21,763 nt of DNA. It comes from CAZNNH01 sp964574335 (GTDB lineage Bacteria > Acidobacteriota > Vicinamibacteria > Fen-336). Below, piece by piece: positions 1 to 7,954 of this stretch; the stretch's first letter is position 1, and the number at the start of each line of letters is the position of its first letter. Location: assembly GCA_964574335.1 (NCBI GenBank), contig CAZNNH010000102.1:1-21763 (forward strand). Direction: 5' to 3'. The position numbers were made by a program, and so were the translations under genes. The notes beneath the pieces are model-generated. The model was not told where the DNA came from. It made no database searches and was given only the letters and a program-made list of their open reading frames with translations.

Positions 1-477
1 CGTGTAGTCGCGGCTGCCGTGGCGATCGACCGACAGGTAGTCGACGCCCACCAGCTTGATGCCCGCCTGGACCAGATACCTGGCGGCGTCGGCCGTCAGG
101 TAGACGAAGTCCTCCTGGAACCCGGGCTTGAGGAGCTGTCCGGACATCCGGGTCTTGATCAGGACCCGAAGGTCGTCGCGCAGGTCGAGCCCCTCGAGGT
201 CGTCGCGCTCGACCTTCTCGCGGTCGGGGACCACCACCACCCGGGCCTTGCCGACCAGGATCTCGAGGGGGAGCTGGTCTACGGTGGCTCCGTCCGGGAG
301 CAGATGGTAGGGGGCGTCCACATGGGTCCCGGTGTGGAGACCCAGTCGGATCCGCCCCATGTTGTAGGGTCCGCCGGCGTCGAGGCGCTCCACCGGCTCG
401 AGCTCGAATGGAGGATCGCCGGGGTAAACGGGCAGACCCGGGGACAGGGGAACGGTGACATCGTGGATTCTGCTCAT
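1..477 (-). CDS. Cyclase family protein (kynurenine formamidase-like metal hydrolase), C-terminus off the window
   Basis: The first 159 residues are present, and the frame stays open to the left edge. Residues 48-58 read HTGTHVDAPYH, the metal-binding signature of the cyclase / kynurenine-formamidase family (PF04199). The start MSRIHDVTVPLSPGLPVYPG is also typical of that family. Members hydrolyse amide or ester bonds using a bound divalent metal; the substrate cannot be read from this part. The ATG at 475-477 is chosen because homology begins immediately. There is no strong Shine-Dalgarno, but a TGn-extended -10 lies about 70 bp upstream. It is divergent from the outer-membrane gene at 710. 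The family is clear; naming it kynurenine formamidase (KynB) would be overreach. Confidence 0.88.
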   Translation of the reverse strand, partial: MSRIHDVTVPLSPGLPVYPGDPPFELEPVERLDAGGPYNMGRIRLGLHTGTHVDAPYHLLPDGATVDQLPLEILVGKARVVVVPDREKVERDDLEGLDLRDDLRVLIKTRMSGQLLKPGFQEDFVYLTADAARYLVQAGIKLVGVDYLSVDRHGSRDYT

Positions 478-546
478 CGAGCGGTGAAGGGGGGCCGGCC
501 TTCTCCCCTGTCCTCTCGGAGGGACTCGCGACCTGCCGGCGGAGGT

Positions 547-555
547 CTTATAGCA
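547..555 (-). promoter_or_regulatory. Probable extended -10 promoter for the cyclase-family gene
   Basis: On the minus strand the sequence reads TGC followed by TATAAG, a good extended -10. No convincing -35 hexamer lies 17-18 bp upstream (TGCACG is the closest). The predicted transcript would have a leader of roughly 60 nt before the ATG at 477. Confidence 0.45.
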
Positions 556-647
556 CAAGGAGGTCCGGTCGTGCATGGCACGCCCTCTCCCGCTCGAGGG
601 CCACGGCGCTCTTCCCGATCGGGCAGACCCCAGCGTCCTCTTCGGGG

Positions 648-676
648 TTGACACGGCCGGTGGCCCTTGGTAGCGT
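648..676 (+). promoter_or_regulatory. Sigma-70-like promoter for the outer-membrane protein gene
   Basis: A perfect TTGACA (648-653), a 17-bp spacer and TAGCGT (671-676). The -10 is preceded by TGG, so it is TGn-extended. It lies about 34 bp before the TTG start at 710. The last part of the spacer and the -10 closely match the promoter at 6930-6958. Confidence 0.7.
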
Positions 677-709
677 CGGGGGGTAGAAGTTTCCGAGCTG
701 GGAGGGGGT

Positions 710-2422
710 TTGACCTCTGCCCGTACCATTTGCGGTGTGGCGGTGGTCGTATCGGTCGCCACGCTAGCCCGGCCGTCCCTGGCAGCGGAAGGATCGGGGA
801 CGCTCACCGGCTGGGTCGAGGACGCGCGCGGTGCGCCGATTGCCGGTGCGCTGGTCTCGATCTTCGGCCGCGGTGTGCAGGGTGCCGGCCTGGTGACGTT
901 CTCGGACAGCTCGGGGAAGTTCTCGCTGGGCGACCTGCCGGCGGGCTCCTACACGCTTCGAGCGCTGGCCGGTGGCGACCTGGCGGCGCCCGCCCGGCAG
1001 ATCTCGGTGCTGCCCAATCACAACTCGGTCTTCACCTTGAGCCTCGCCCCCAACCTCGAGGCGGCGGAGGATGAGGCCGCTGCCAGCCGCGAGGCGGGAC
1101 CTCGGGACCGGGAGCTGCGCTGGCTGCTGCGACACAAGCGCCGATCGGTCCTGGAGAGCCAGACCCAGGAGGCGGCCGCGCGAGGGGCCGACGGGGCGCC
1201 GACCCTGCAGGCCGCGAGCCTGGAGCCCTCCGCTCCGGCCTTCCTGGGGGGACGCCTGGAGCTCCTGGCCAGCCCCGAGCTGGGTGCCGACGCGGGCAGC
1301 GCGGGAACCGGCCGATCGCCCAGCCTGGGCGCGATGCACCTGAGCGGCCGGTTGGCCGGACACGGACGCTGGAGCCTCGGCGGGCTTCTGGCCGAAAGCG
1401 AGACCAGCTCGTGGCGGATGGCGGCCGAGTTCCTGGTGGAGCCCGCCGAGGGGCACCAGGTGCGGGCCGGCATGGGCTACGGGAAGAGGTACCAGCCACC
1501 GCTCCTGCCCACCAAGGACGATGGGCAGCGGGACGATTACCAGGTCGGCGCGATGTTCGTCCAGGATCGTGTCCGGCTCGGAGACGCGCTCTCCGCCACG
1601 GTCGGGGCCCGCTATTCGCGTATCGCCTTCCTGCAGAAGGACAACCACTTCGACCCCATGGTCTCGCTCGAGCTGCGACCGGACGGGGACAACACGTTCG
1701 TCGCCAGCTACGCCAGCCAGACGTTGACGCCGGGGGGCGACCTCCTCTCCCTGTCCACGCTCGCCGTGAGCACCGCTCAATACGCCGGGATGCGGTCGGA
1801 CATCCGGGCCGAGAAGCTCCGGCACGCCGAGGTCTCCTTCGAGAGAAGGCTGGGCTCGACTCGATTCGGCACCTTCGCTTTCTACGAGCATGTCTCGGAC
1901 CGGCTGGTCAACGTCTTCACCGGCAGGGGCGGACACCGCTCGCTCCACGTGCTGAACGCGCCGGGACTGGCGGCGCACGGCGTCGGGGTCAGCCTGGGGC
2001 ACAGCTTCGGCCAGGTCCTGCGAGGCTCGCTGACCTACTGCTACGGCCAGAGCCGCGACGAGGTGCCCGCCGACCGCGTGATCGTCTCGCTGCCGGCGGG
2101 GGACTACCACGACATCGTGGCACGGTTGGATGCGGCCATCCGGCGCAGCGACACCACCTTCACCGTCTACTACCGGGTGAACTCGCTGAGTCCCGAGGTG
2201 GAGACGGAGGGTGCGGCGGCGACCCCGATCGTGAACCGCCGCTTCGACCTCCAGCTCGTCCAGGGCGTTCCGTTCCTGGACCAGTTGACGCGGGCCGAGT
2301 GGGACCTGCTGCTGGCGCTTCGGAACGTGTTCTACGAGCCCGACTACGCCGGTGCGATGGACGAGATGGCCGTGCTCAACCCGCCCACCCGCGTCACCGG
2401 CGGCTTCTCCGTTCAGTTCTAG
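710..2422 (+). CDS. Outer-membrane beta-barrel (TonB-dependent receptor-like) with N-terminal carboxypeptidase-regulatory domain
   Basis: This is a 570-residue exported protein. Residues 1-26 look like a signal peptide (a hydrophobic VAVVVSVATLA run ending in SLAAEG). Residues about 30-105 form a carboxypeptidase-regulatory beta-sandwich (GTLTGWVEDARGAPIAGALV, then a GKFSLGDLPAGSYTLRA stretch). A polar linker follows to about 175. The rest has alternating aromatic and polar strands and ends in phenylalanine (GGFSVQF), as outer-membrane barrels do. It probably sits in the outer membrane. I see no clear plug domain or TonB box, so active transport is unproven. The start is TTG at 710 behind GGAGG at 701-705; the spacing is short, and GTG at 737 is an alternative that would shorten the signal peptide. 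It is monocistronic by its own promoter, with no terminator visible after it. Confidence 0.8.
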   Translation: MTSARTICGVAVVVSVATLARPSLAAEGSGTLTGWVEDARGAPIAGALVSIFGRGVQGAGLVTFSDSSGKFSLGDLPAGSYTLRALAGGDLAAPARQISVLPNHNSVFTLSLAPNLEAAEDEAAASREAGPRDRELRWLLRHKRRSVLESQTQEAAARGADGAPTLQAASLEPSAPAFLGGRLELLASPELGADAGSAGTGRSPSLGAMHLSGRLAGHGRWSLGGLLAESETSSWRMAAEFLVEPAEGHQVRAGMGYGKRYQPPLLPTKDDGQRDDYQVGAMFVQDRVRLGDALSATVGARYSRIAFLQKDNHFDPMVSLELRPDGDNTFVASYASQTLTPGGDLLSLSTLAVSTAQYAGMRSDIRAEKLRHAEVSFERRLGSTRFGTFAFYEHVSDRLVNVFTGRGGHRSLHVLNAPGLAAHGVGVSLGHSFGQVLRGSLTYCYGQSRDEVPADRVIVSLPAGDYHDIVARLDAAIRRSDTTFTVYYRVNSLSPEVETEGAAATPIVNRRFDLQLVQGVPFLDQLTRAEWDLLLALRNVFYEPDYAGAMDEMAVLNPPTRVTGGFSVQF

Positions 2423-2444
2423 GCCCGCCGCTCACGACCTGGCG

Positions 2445-2460
2445 ATCCAAGATTTTGGAT
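2445..2460. repeat. Inverted repeat ATCCAA-GATT-TTGGAT
   Basis: Perfect 6-bp arms with a 4-base loop, 22 bp after the stop of the outer-membrane gene. It is AT-rich in a GC-rich setting and has no T tract, so it is a poor terminator. It could be an operator for the downstream two-component genes. Confidence 0.4.
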
Positions 2461-2474
2461 GGCGGCTTCATCTG

Positions 2475-2486
2475 CCCGGATCCGGG
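2475..2486. repeat. Perfect 12-bp palindrome just upstream of the kinase promoter
   Basis: CCCGGATCCGGG is self-complementary and ends 3 bp before the proposed -35 at 2490. The position suits a regulator-binding site. In high-GC DNA such a palindrome can also arise by chance. Confidence 0.35.
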
Positions 2487-2489
2487 GAT

Positions 2490-2519
2490 TTGGAGTCCTC
2501 GACAACTCACTGCTATCCT
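2490..2519 (+). promoter_or_regulatory. Probable promoter of the two-component operon
   Basis: TTGGAG (2490-2495), an 18-bp spacer and TATCCT (2514-2519), with TGC directly before the -10 (extended -10). The leader to the GTG at 2669 would be about 145 nt. Confidence 0.45.
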
Positions 2520-2668
2520 TGCCCTTAGGCGATACCTGACGGTTGCGCCCGGCGGCACGGCGATTGCACTTGGCGCGCGAGAGGGCGAGTGCGTGTCTTC
2601 ATGGTGTGGGCGAGGCCAGCTCCGGCAGTCTGGGTGGGTGCAACGGTCGTGAGACAGGCTGGGCGGGT

Positions 2669-5491
2669 GTGAGGCGATTCCCGGTCAAGAACGCGACGGT
2701 GTTGGTGCTTGGCCTGGGCCTCGCCATCCTCGGCACCTACAACATCTATCTCAAGACCACATGGACCCTCATCGAGGACGGTGTCCACTGGGAGCGGGTC
2801 CCTCAGGGGCTGGTCGCCGCCCGAGTGGCGGCAGGCGGCCCTGGTGAGAGAGCGGGGATCCGGGAAGGTGACGTGCTCCTGGGGGTCGCCGACGAGCCGG
2901 TCCTCGATGTCGCGCAGATCCAGGCCCTGCTGGCGCGCCGTTCGCCAGGAGAGAGCATCCCGTACTCGCTGCTGCGCGCCGACGAGCGCCGCAGCCTGGC
3001 GGTCCGGGTGCAGCCTCTGTCACGGGGCAACCTGACGCTCTTCTACTACCTGTCCCTGGCCGGCTTCTGCAGCCTCGTGGTGGGAACCATCGTCGCCTTG
3101 AAGCGCCGGCCGGATCGGACGCTCTTCCACTTCTACGCCATCTGCGTCCTATTCTTCCTGGTCTACTCGCTGTCCTACACGGGCAAGCTGAACCTGGTCG
3201 ACTGGGCGATCCTGTGGCTCGACCAGGTCGCCATCCTGCTGCTGCCCGTGGTGTACCTGCATTTCTGCCTGTGGTTCCCCACCCGCCACCTGTCGCGCTC
3301 CGGCTCCAGGTGGGTGCCCGCCGCGTACTTCCCGGCCCTGTTCCTGGTGGGCGCCGCCATCGCCAGCCCGCTGCTGTTCGTAGCGGTACCGGACGGGGAC
3401 GTGCTGTGGCAGGTCACCACCACCATCGAGCGCTGGCAGCCCCTCTACTTCGCCTCGCTGTTCGTAGCCGCGTTCGCCGTCCTGGCGCGCTCGTATCGGG
3501 CCACCCGGAACATACGGGTACGCCGGCAGATGAAGTGGCTGGTTTGGGGCACCGGGACCGGGGTCTTGCCCTTCCTCGGCTTCTACGCGATCCCGTTCGC
3601 CCTCGGGCGAGAGCCGAGGCTGCCCATGCAGCTCGCCGGCTACCTGCCTCTGGCCGCGATCCCCCTCTCCCTGGCGTATGCCGTGGTGCGCCACCGGCTG
3701 ATGGACGTCGAGCTGGTCTTCCGCCGCACCCTGGTGTCGCTGTTGGCCTCGGCGGCGGTGGTCGGCCTCTCGCTCCTGGCCTTCGGCCTGGCCAACGTCG
3801 TTACCGGCGAGGCGGAGGTGCGCGGCACGATCGTGGCGGTGCTCTCGACCTTGGTCGTGATCCTGCTGTTCATGCCGGTCAAGGGCCGGATCCAGGAGCT
3901 GGTGGAGCGACTCTTCTACCGGGACCGCTACAGCTCCCGCAAGGCGCTCCTGCGACTCTCCCAGGAGCTGAACGCCGACCCCGACCTGGGCCGGATGACC
4001 GATCGCCTGCTGGACGGAATCCAGGCGGCGCTGGGCGTCGACTCGGTGGCGGTCTTCCTCCCCGAGTGGGATCGGGCCTTCACGTTGTTCCGCTCGCGGG
4101 GCACACCACCCGGGGCCGAGACCCTGCGGCTGCCCATGGGAGGTGGCCTGCTTTGCCACCTGGCGAGCGGCGAGCCGCTCGACGTGGAGACCGCCCCCGA
4201 GCCGCCCCCGGAGATTGCCCCGCTGGACCTGACCCACTACTTCCCCTGCCGGGTCAAGGGTGAGGTGATCGCGGTGATCGGGGTGGGCCTCAAGGCGGGG
4301 CCGGAGCCGCTGAACAGCGAGGAGGTGGACCTGATCCACGCCCTGGCGGGACAGGCGGCCACCGCGTTCATGAACGGGAGGCTCTACCGCAGCCTCAGAC
4401 AGAAGGCCGACGAGCTCCAGCGCCTGACCGAGTACAACCAGAACATCCTGGAGAGCATCGACGCGGGGATCCTGGTCCTCGACCTGGAGGGCCAGGTGGT
4501 GCGGTGGAACCGGGCCCTGGAGGCGCTCGACGGGCGGTCCCGCCAGGACGTGATCGGGAAGCGGCTCGACGAGATCTTCCCCGCCGCCTTCATGGAGGCG
4601 CTCCAGGGAAGCCTGGTCCTGGGTCGCAACGAGGAGATCGCCCACATCTACAAGCTCCACCTCCAGACCCCGGACGGCCGCGGCCTGATGGTCAACGTGT
4701 CGATCGCGCCCTTCCAGGAGATCTCCGGGGAGCGCTGGGGGACGATTCTGATCCTGGAGGACATCACCGCCCGGGTCCGCCTCGAGCAGCAGCTGCAGCA
4801 CTCCGAGAAGATGGCTTCGGTCGGCCTGCTGGCGGCCGGCGTGGCCCACGAGGTGAACACCCCTCTGGCCGGCATCTCCTCCTACACCCAGCTCTTGCGT
4901 CAGAATCTCCCCGGAGACGACCCACGCGCTCCGCTCCTGGAGAAGATCGAGACCCAGACCTTCCGTGCCGCCAAGATCGTCAACAACCTGCTCAACTTCT
5001 CCCGCTCCGACCGGTCGGAGTTCGAGACCCTCGACCTCAACAAGATCATCCTGGACGTGCTGTCGCTCCTCGAGCATCAGCTCGATCGCTCCCGGGTCCG
5101 CGTGGTCAGGGAGCTGGCGCCGGACCTGCCCGGCTTCAGAGGCAACGAGAACCGGATGCAGCAGGTCTTCTTCAACCTCATGCTGAACTCGCGCGACGCG
5201 ATGCGCGGCGGCGGCTGGCTGACCCTGGCCACCCGGCTGGAGGACGGATCGCTGGTGGCCGAGGTAAGCGACACCGGTCACGGCATCGAGCGGGAGCACG
5301 TGAAGCGCATCTACGACCCCTTCTTCACCACCAAGGGGATCGGCCGCGGCACCGGGCTCGGGCTGTCGGTCTCCTATGGGATCGTCCAGGAGCACGGTGG
5401 CGCGATCTTCGTGGAGAGCACGCCAGGCCAGGGGACCCGGTTCCAGGTGACCCTGCCCACCCTGGCGGTGGCCGAGGTGGCCCAACGGTGA
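2669..5491 (+). CDS. Membrane histidine kinase: PDZ, multi-TM, GAF, PAS, HisKA, HATPase
   Basis: A 940-residue sensor kinase. Domains in order: a TM helix at about 8-28; a PDZ-like domain at about 47-118 (AARVAAGGPGERAGIREGDVLLG), predicted extracytoplasmic; about nine further TM helices at 122-405; a GAF-like domain at about 435-574; PAS at about 589-703; HisKA with the phospho-acceptor H727 in AAGVAHEVNTPLAGI; and HATPase_c at about 821-933 with N836/N840 of the N box, D868 in DTGHGIE, and GTGLGLSVSYGIV. It should autophosphorylate H727 and pass phosphate to the regulator encoded next, which overlaps it by 4 bp. The GTG at 2669 is chosen because TM1 follows at once; the open frame extends upstream to 2543 but that stretch is low-complexity and unlike protein. 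The signal sensed is unknown. A membrane-embedded PDZ sensor suggests envelope protein stress, but that is inference. Confidence 0.9.
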   Translation: MRRFPVKNATVLVLGLGLAILGTYNIYLKTTWTLIEDGVHWERVPQGLVAARVAAGGPGERAGIREGDVLLGVADEPVLDVAQIQALLARRSPGESIPYSLLRADERRSLAVRVQPLSRGNLTLFYYLSLAGFCSLVVGTIVALKRRPDRTLFHFYAICVLFFLVYSLSYTGKLNLVDWAILWLDQVAILLLPVVYLHFCLWFPTRHLSRSGSRWVPAAYFPALFLVGAAIASPLLFVAVPDGDVLWQVTTTIERWQPLYFASLFVAAFAVLARSYRATRNIRVRRQMKWLVWGTGTGVLPFLGFYAIPFALGREPRLPMQLAGYLPLAAIPLSLAYAVVRHRLMDVELVFRRTLVSLLASAAVVGLSLLAFGLANVVTGEAEVRGTIVAVLSTLVVILLFMPVKGRIQELVERLFYRDRYSSRKALLRLSQELNADPDLGRMTDRLLDGIQAALGVDSVAVFLPEWDRAFTLFRSRGTPPGAETLRLPMGGGLLCHLASGEPLDVETAPEPPPEIAPLDLTHYFPCRVKGEVIAVIGVGLKAGPEPLNSEEVDLIHALAGQAATAFMNGRLYRSLRQKADELQRLTEYNQNILESIDAGILVLDLEGQVVRWNRALEALDGRSRQDVIGKRLDEIFPAAFMEALQGSLVLGRNEEIAHIYKLHLQTPDGRGLMVNVSIAPFQEISGERWGTILILEDITARVRLEQQLQHSEKMASVGLLAAGVAHEVNTPLAGISSYTQLLRQNLPGDDPRAPLLEKIETQTFRAAKIVNNLLNFSRSDRSEFETLDLNKIILDVLSLLEHQLDRSRVRVVRELAPDLPGFRGNENRMQQVFFNLMLNSRDAMRGGGWLTLATRLEDGSLVAEVSDTGHGIEREHVKRIYDPFFTTKGIGRGTGLGLSVSYGIVQEHGGAIFVESTPGQGTRFQVTLPTLAVAEVAQR

Positions 5492-6927
5492 AACCGGACC
5501 GGATCCTGGTCGTCGACGACGAAGAGGTCATGCGGGACGTGTTGGCCTCGGTCCTGACCCAGGCCGGGTACCAGGTCGACCTGGCCGAAGACGGCGAGCA
5601 GGGCCTCGAGCTCTCCCGCAAGCACAGCTACGCTGCGGCCATCGTCGACGTGACCCTCCCCCAGGTTCACGGCCTGGACGTCTTGGAGCAGCTCAAGAAG
5701 GCCGATTCCGACCTGGTGGTGTTGATGATCACCGCCTACGCCTCGGTGGAGACGGCGATCACGGCGATGAAGCGGGGCGCTTTCGACTACATCGCCAAGC
5801 CCTTCAAGCACGAGGAGCTCCTGCACATCCTGAAGAACGGCCTCAACCAGCGCCGGCTCCAGGACGAGAACCGCCAGCTCCGCACCGCGCTCAAGGACCA
5901 GTCCCGCTTCACGGAGATCGTCGGCAAGAGCCCACGGATGCTCCAGGTCTTCAACCTGATCACCCAGGCCGCCCCCTCTCGCTCGACCATCCTGGTGGTG
6001 GGCGAGAGCGGGACCGGCAAGGAGCTGGTGGCCAAGGCGATCCACGCCAACAGCCCGCGGCGCGACAAGCCCTTCGTGGTGGTGAACTCGGGAAGCCTCC
6101 CCCACGACCTGCTCGAGTCCAACCTGTTCGGCCACGTGAAGGGCGCCTTCACCGGGGCCGTCTACGCCAAGCGGGGGCTGTTCGAGCTGGCCGACACCGG
6201 AACCCTCTTCTTCGACGAGATCGGCAACATCCCCCTCGAGACCCAGGCCAAGCTGCTCCGGGTGATGCAGGAGCGTGAGTTCATGCGCCTGGGGGGCGTC
6301 GACATCATCAAGGTGGACGTGCGGATCGTCGCCGCCACCAACATCGACCTGCGCCGCGCGGTGGAGGACGGGCGCTTCCGCGAGGACCTCTTCTACCGCC
6401 TCAACGTGATCGCGATCCAGCTCCCCCCACTACGCCAGCGCAAGGAGGACATCCCCGCCCTGGTCTGCCACTTCGTCGACAAGTACGCCAAGGAGAACGG
6501 GAAGGTGGTGCGGGACGTCACCCCCGAGGCCCTGCAGGCGCTCCTGGACTACGACTGGCCGGGGAACGTCCGGGAGCTCGAGAACGTCATCGAGCGCGGC
6601 GTGGTGCTGACCACCGAGGAGCGCATCGGCCGGAGCCTGATGCCCGACCACGTCCGCTCCGCACCGAGCTTCCACCTCCCCCACATGACGGTGCCGCCGG
6701 AGGGAATCAGCCTGCGCGACGTGATCTCCGATTTCGAACGCCGCATCATCGAGGCGACGCTGGAGTCGACCGGGGGCGTTCAGAAGGAGGCGGCGCGTCT
6801 TCTGGGGCTCAAGCCGACCACCCTCAACGAGATGATCAAGAGACACGGCATACCGGTCCCGCGAGAGCGGGAGCGACGGATCCTGCGCGACGGCGACGAA
6901 AGCCTGGCCAAGCCCGCCCCGGCCTGA
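5488..6927 (+). CDS. NtrC-family sigma-54-dependent response regulator
   Basis: 479 residues. The receiver domain (1-120) has the acidic pocket D10/D11, phospho-acceptor D54 (AAIVDVTLPQ), T82 and K104 (AKPF). The AAA+ domain (about 144-375) has Walker A GESGTGKE at 172-179, the sigma-54 contact loop GAFTGA at 219-224 and Walker B GTLFFDEI at 238-245. A Fis-type helix-turn-helix lies at about 431-455 (QKEAARLLGLKPTTLNEMIK). It should remodel sigma-54 RNA polymerase when phosphorylated by the preceding kinase. The GTG start overlaps the kinase stop as GTGA, so the two are translationally coupled. All three mechanistic motifs are intact. Target genes are unknown, and I saw no convincing -24/-12 (GG-N10-GC) sigma-54 promoter in this window by eye. 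Confidence 0.95.
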   Translation: MKPDRILVVDDEEVMRDVLASVLTQAGYQVDLAEDGEQGLELSRKHSYAAAIVDVTLPQVHGLDVLEQLKKADSDLVVLMITAYASVETAITAMKRGAFDYIAKPFKHEELLHILKNGLNQRRLQDENRQLRTALKDQSRFTEIVGKSPRMLQVFNLITQAAPSRSTILVVGESGTGKELVAKAIHANSPRRDKPFVVVNSGSLPHDLLESNLFGHVKGAFTGAVYAKRGLFELADTGTLFFDEIGNIPLETQAKLLRVMQEREFMRLGGVDIIKVDVRIVAATNIDLRRAVEDGRFREDLFYRLNVIAIQLPPLRQRKEDIPALVCHFVDKYAKENGKVVRDVTPEALQALLDYDWPGNVRELENVIERGVVLTTEERIGRSLMPDHVRSAPSFHLPHMTVPPEGISLRDVISDFERRIIEATLESTGGVQKEAARLLGLKPTTLNEMIKRHGIPVPRERERRILRDGDESLAKPAPA

Positions 6928-6929
6928 CC

Positions 6930-6958
6930 TTGACATCGTCCAGGGGCCTTGGTAGCCT
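6930..6958 (+). promoter_or_regulatory. Sigma-70-like promoter for the DUF4388 / glycosyltransferase pair
   Basis: A perfect TTGACA (6930-6935), 17 bp and TAGCCT (6953-6958), preceded by TGG (extended -10). It begins three bases after the stop of the response regulator and gives a leader of about 110 nt to the ATG at 7079. It is nearly identical to the promoter at 648-676 across the last part of the spacer and the -10. Confidence 0.7.
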
Positions 6959-7078
6959 CACGACCCTAATTGGAAGCAATGGCGGGGCTTAGCGCCATCG
7001 TCCTCGAGCAGCGTCCTCTAGCGGGAGGCGGGCGAGTTCCGCTTTCCTCGGGAGTGGACTCAGGGTAGCCTGAACGAG

Positions 7079-7954
7079 ATGGCCTTCCAGGGTTCGCTGA
7101 CAGAGTTACACCTGCCGGACATCATCCAGCTCATCAGCGTGAGCGGGAAGACCGGCGTCTTCCACCTAGTCGATGGCGAGCTGAAGGGGCAGATCTACCT
7201 TCACGACGGCCAGATCGTGCACGCGCAGATCGAGGACACCAGCGGCGAGGAGGCCGTCTACAGCCTGGCGATCTGGCGCCGGGGCGAATTCCGCTTCGAG
7301 CCGGGCAAGGCCAGCGAGATCCGCACCATCTCGAAGAGCAACACCAACCTGCTGATGGAAGCGGCGCGGCGTCTCGACGAGTGGCGGGTGCTGTCGAAGA
7401 AAGTCCCGTCGACGGACATGGTGCCGGAGTTCGTGGTCCAGGAGACCCGCGAGGGACAGATCAACCTCAACACCAGCGAATGGCTGATCCTCTCCAAGAT
7501 CGACGGCCATCGCAACATCAAGGAGCTGGCCGTCGCCTGCGGGCTGTCGGTCTTCGACGCAGCCAAGATCCTCTACGGCCTGGTGGCCACCGGCCTGCTG
7601 AGCCTCAAGCCGCCGCCGGTGACGCCGTCAACGCCGCCGCCAGCCACGCCAGCCACCGAGAGGCCGACCTCAGCTCCCGCCCCGAGCGCGGCACAGGCCC
7701 CGGGCGGCGGGCCGCCCCTCCCTGAGCTCCTGCTGCGCCTCGGCCGGGTCCGCGACGTCTGCAACGGCCTGCTCGGCACGGTGGGCGAGAGCGTCGTCAA
7801 CAAGCACTACCAACGGGCCCGGGCGGAGATCGAGCGAGGCGCCGGCTCCGAGGCCATCGACGAGGCTGTCAGCCAGATCGCTCGGGCCGCCTCCATCCTC
7901 AAGGGACCCTCCACCACCGAGGCCTTGCTCGAGCAGCTGAAGACCATCAAGTGA
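7079..7954 (+). CDS. DUF4388 (PatA-N-like) domain protein
   Basis: 291 residues with no TM segment, so probably cytoplasmic. Residues 1-105 match DUF4388: MAFQGSLTELHLPDIIQLIS, then SGKTGVFHL, GQIYLHDGQIVHAQ and GEEAVYSLAIWRRGEFRFEPG. This domain is found in signalling proteins linked to gliding motility, type IV pili and two-component systems. Residues about 120-180 look like a winged-helix module (TSEWLILSKIDGHRNIKELA). A Pro/Ala/Thr-rich linker runs from 183 to about 220, followed by a helical C-terminal domain. The ATG at 7079 has only a weak Shine-Dalgarno but fits the conserved DUF4388 N-terminus. It overlaps the next gene by 4 bp (GTGA), suggesting a link to cell-surface glycan work. 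The molecular activity is unknown. Confidence 0.85.
   Translation: MAFQGSLTELHLPDIIQLISVSGKTGVFHLVDGELKGQIYLHDGQIVHAQIEDTSGEEAVYSLAIWRRGEFRFEPGKASEIRTISKSNTNLLMEAARRLDEWRVLSKKVPSTDMVPEFVVQETREGQINLNTSEWLILSKIDGHRNIKELAVACGLSVFDAAKILYGLVATGLLSLKPPPVTPSTPPPATPATERPTSAPAPSAAQAPGGGPPLPELLLRLGRVRDVCNGLLGTVGESVVNKHYQRARAEIERGAGSEAIDEAVSQIARAASILKGPSTTEALLEQLKTIK

Noticed and set aside
19..651. 210-residue plus-strand open frame
   Set aside because: It is the antisense shadow of the cyclase-family gene, which has a clear HTGTHVDAP motif on the minus strand. Only the last 81 bases escape the overlap and are treated as a separate low-interest small ORF.
764..2110. 448-residue minus-strand open frame opposite the outer-membrane gene
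   Set aside because: Its composition is that of an antisense high-GC shadow (rich in R, G, Q, V, H) with no domain pattern, while the plus strand has a signal peptide and barrel features.
3149..5485. 778-residue minus-strand open frame opposite the histidine kinase
   Set aside because: The kinase frame carries all HisKA and HATPase motifs. The antisense frame has no recognisable domain and reflects GC-driven lack of stops.
6979..6996. TGGCG...CGCCA stem in the leader of the DUF4388 gene, considered as a riboswitch
   Set aside because: Only 5 bp of pairing and no known riboswitch core is recognisable.
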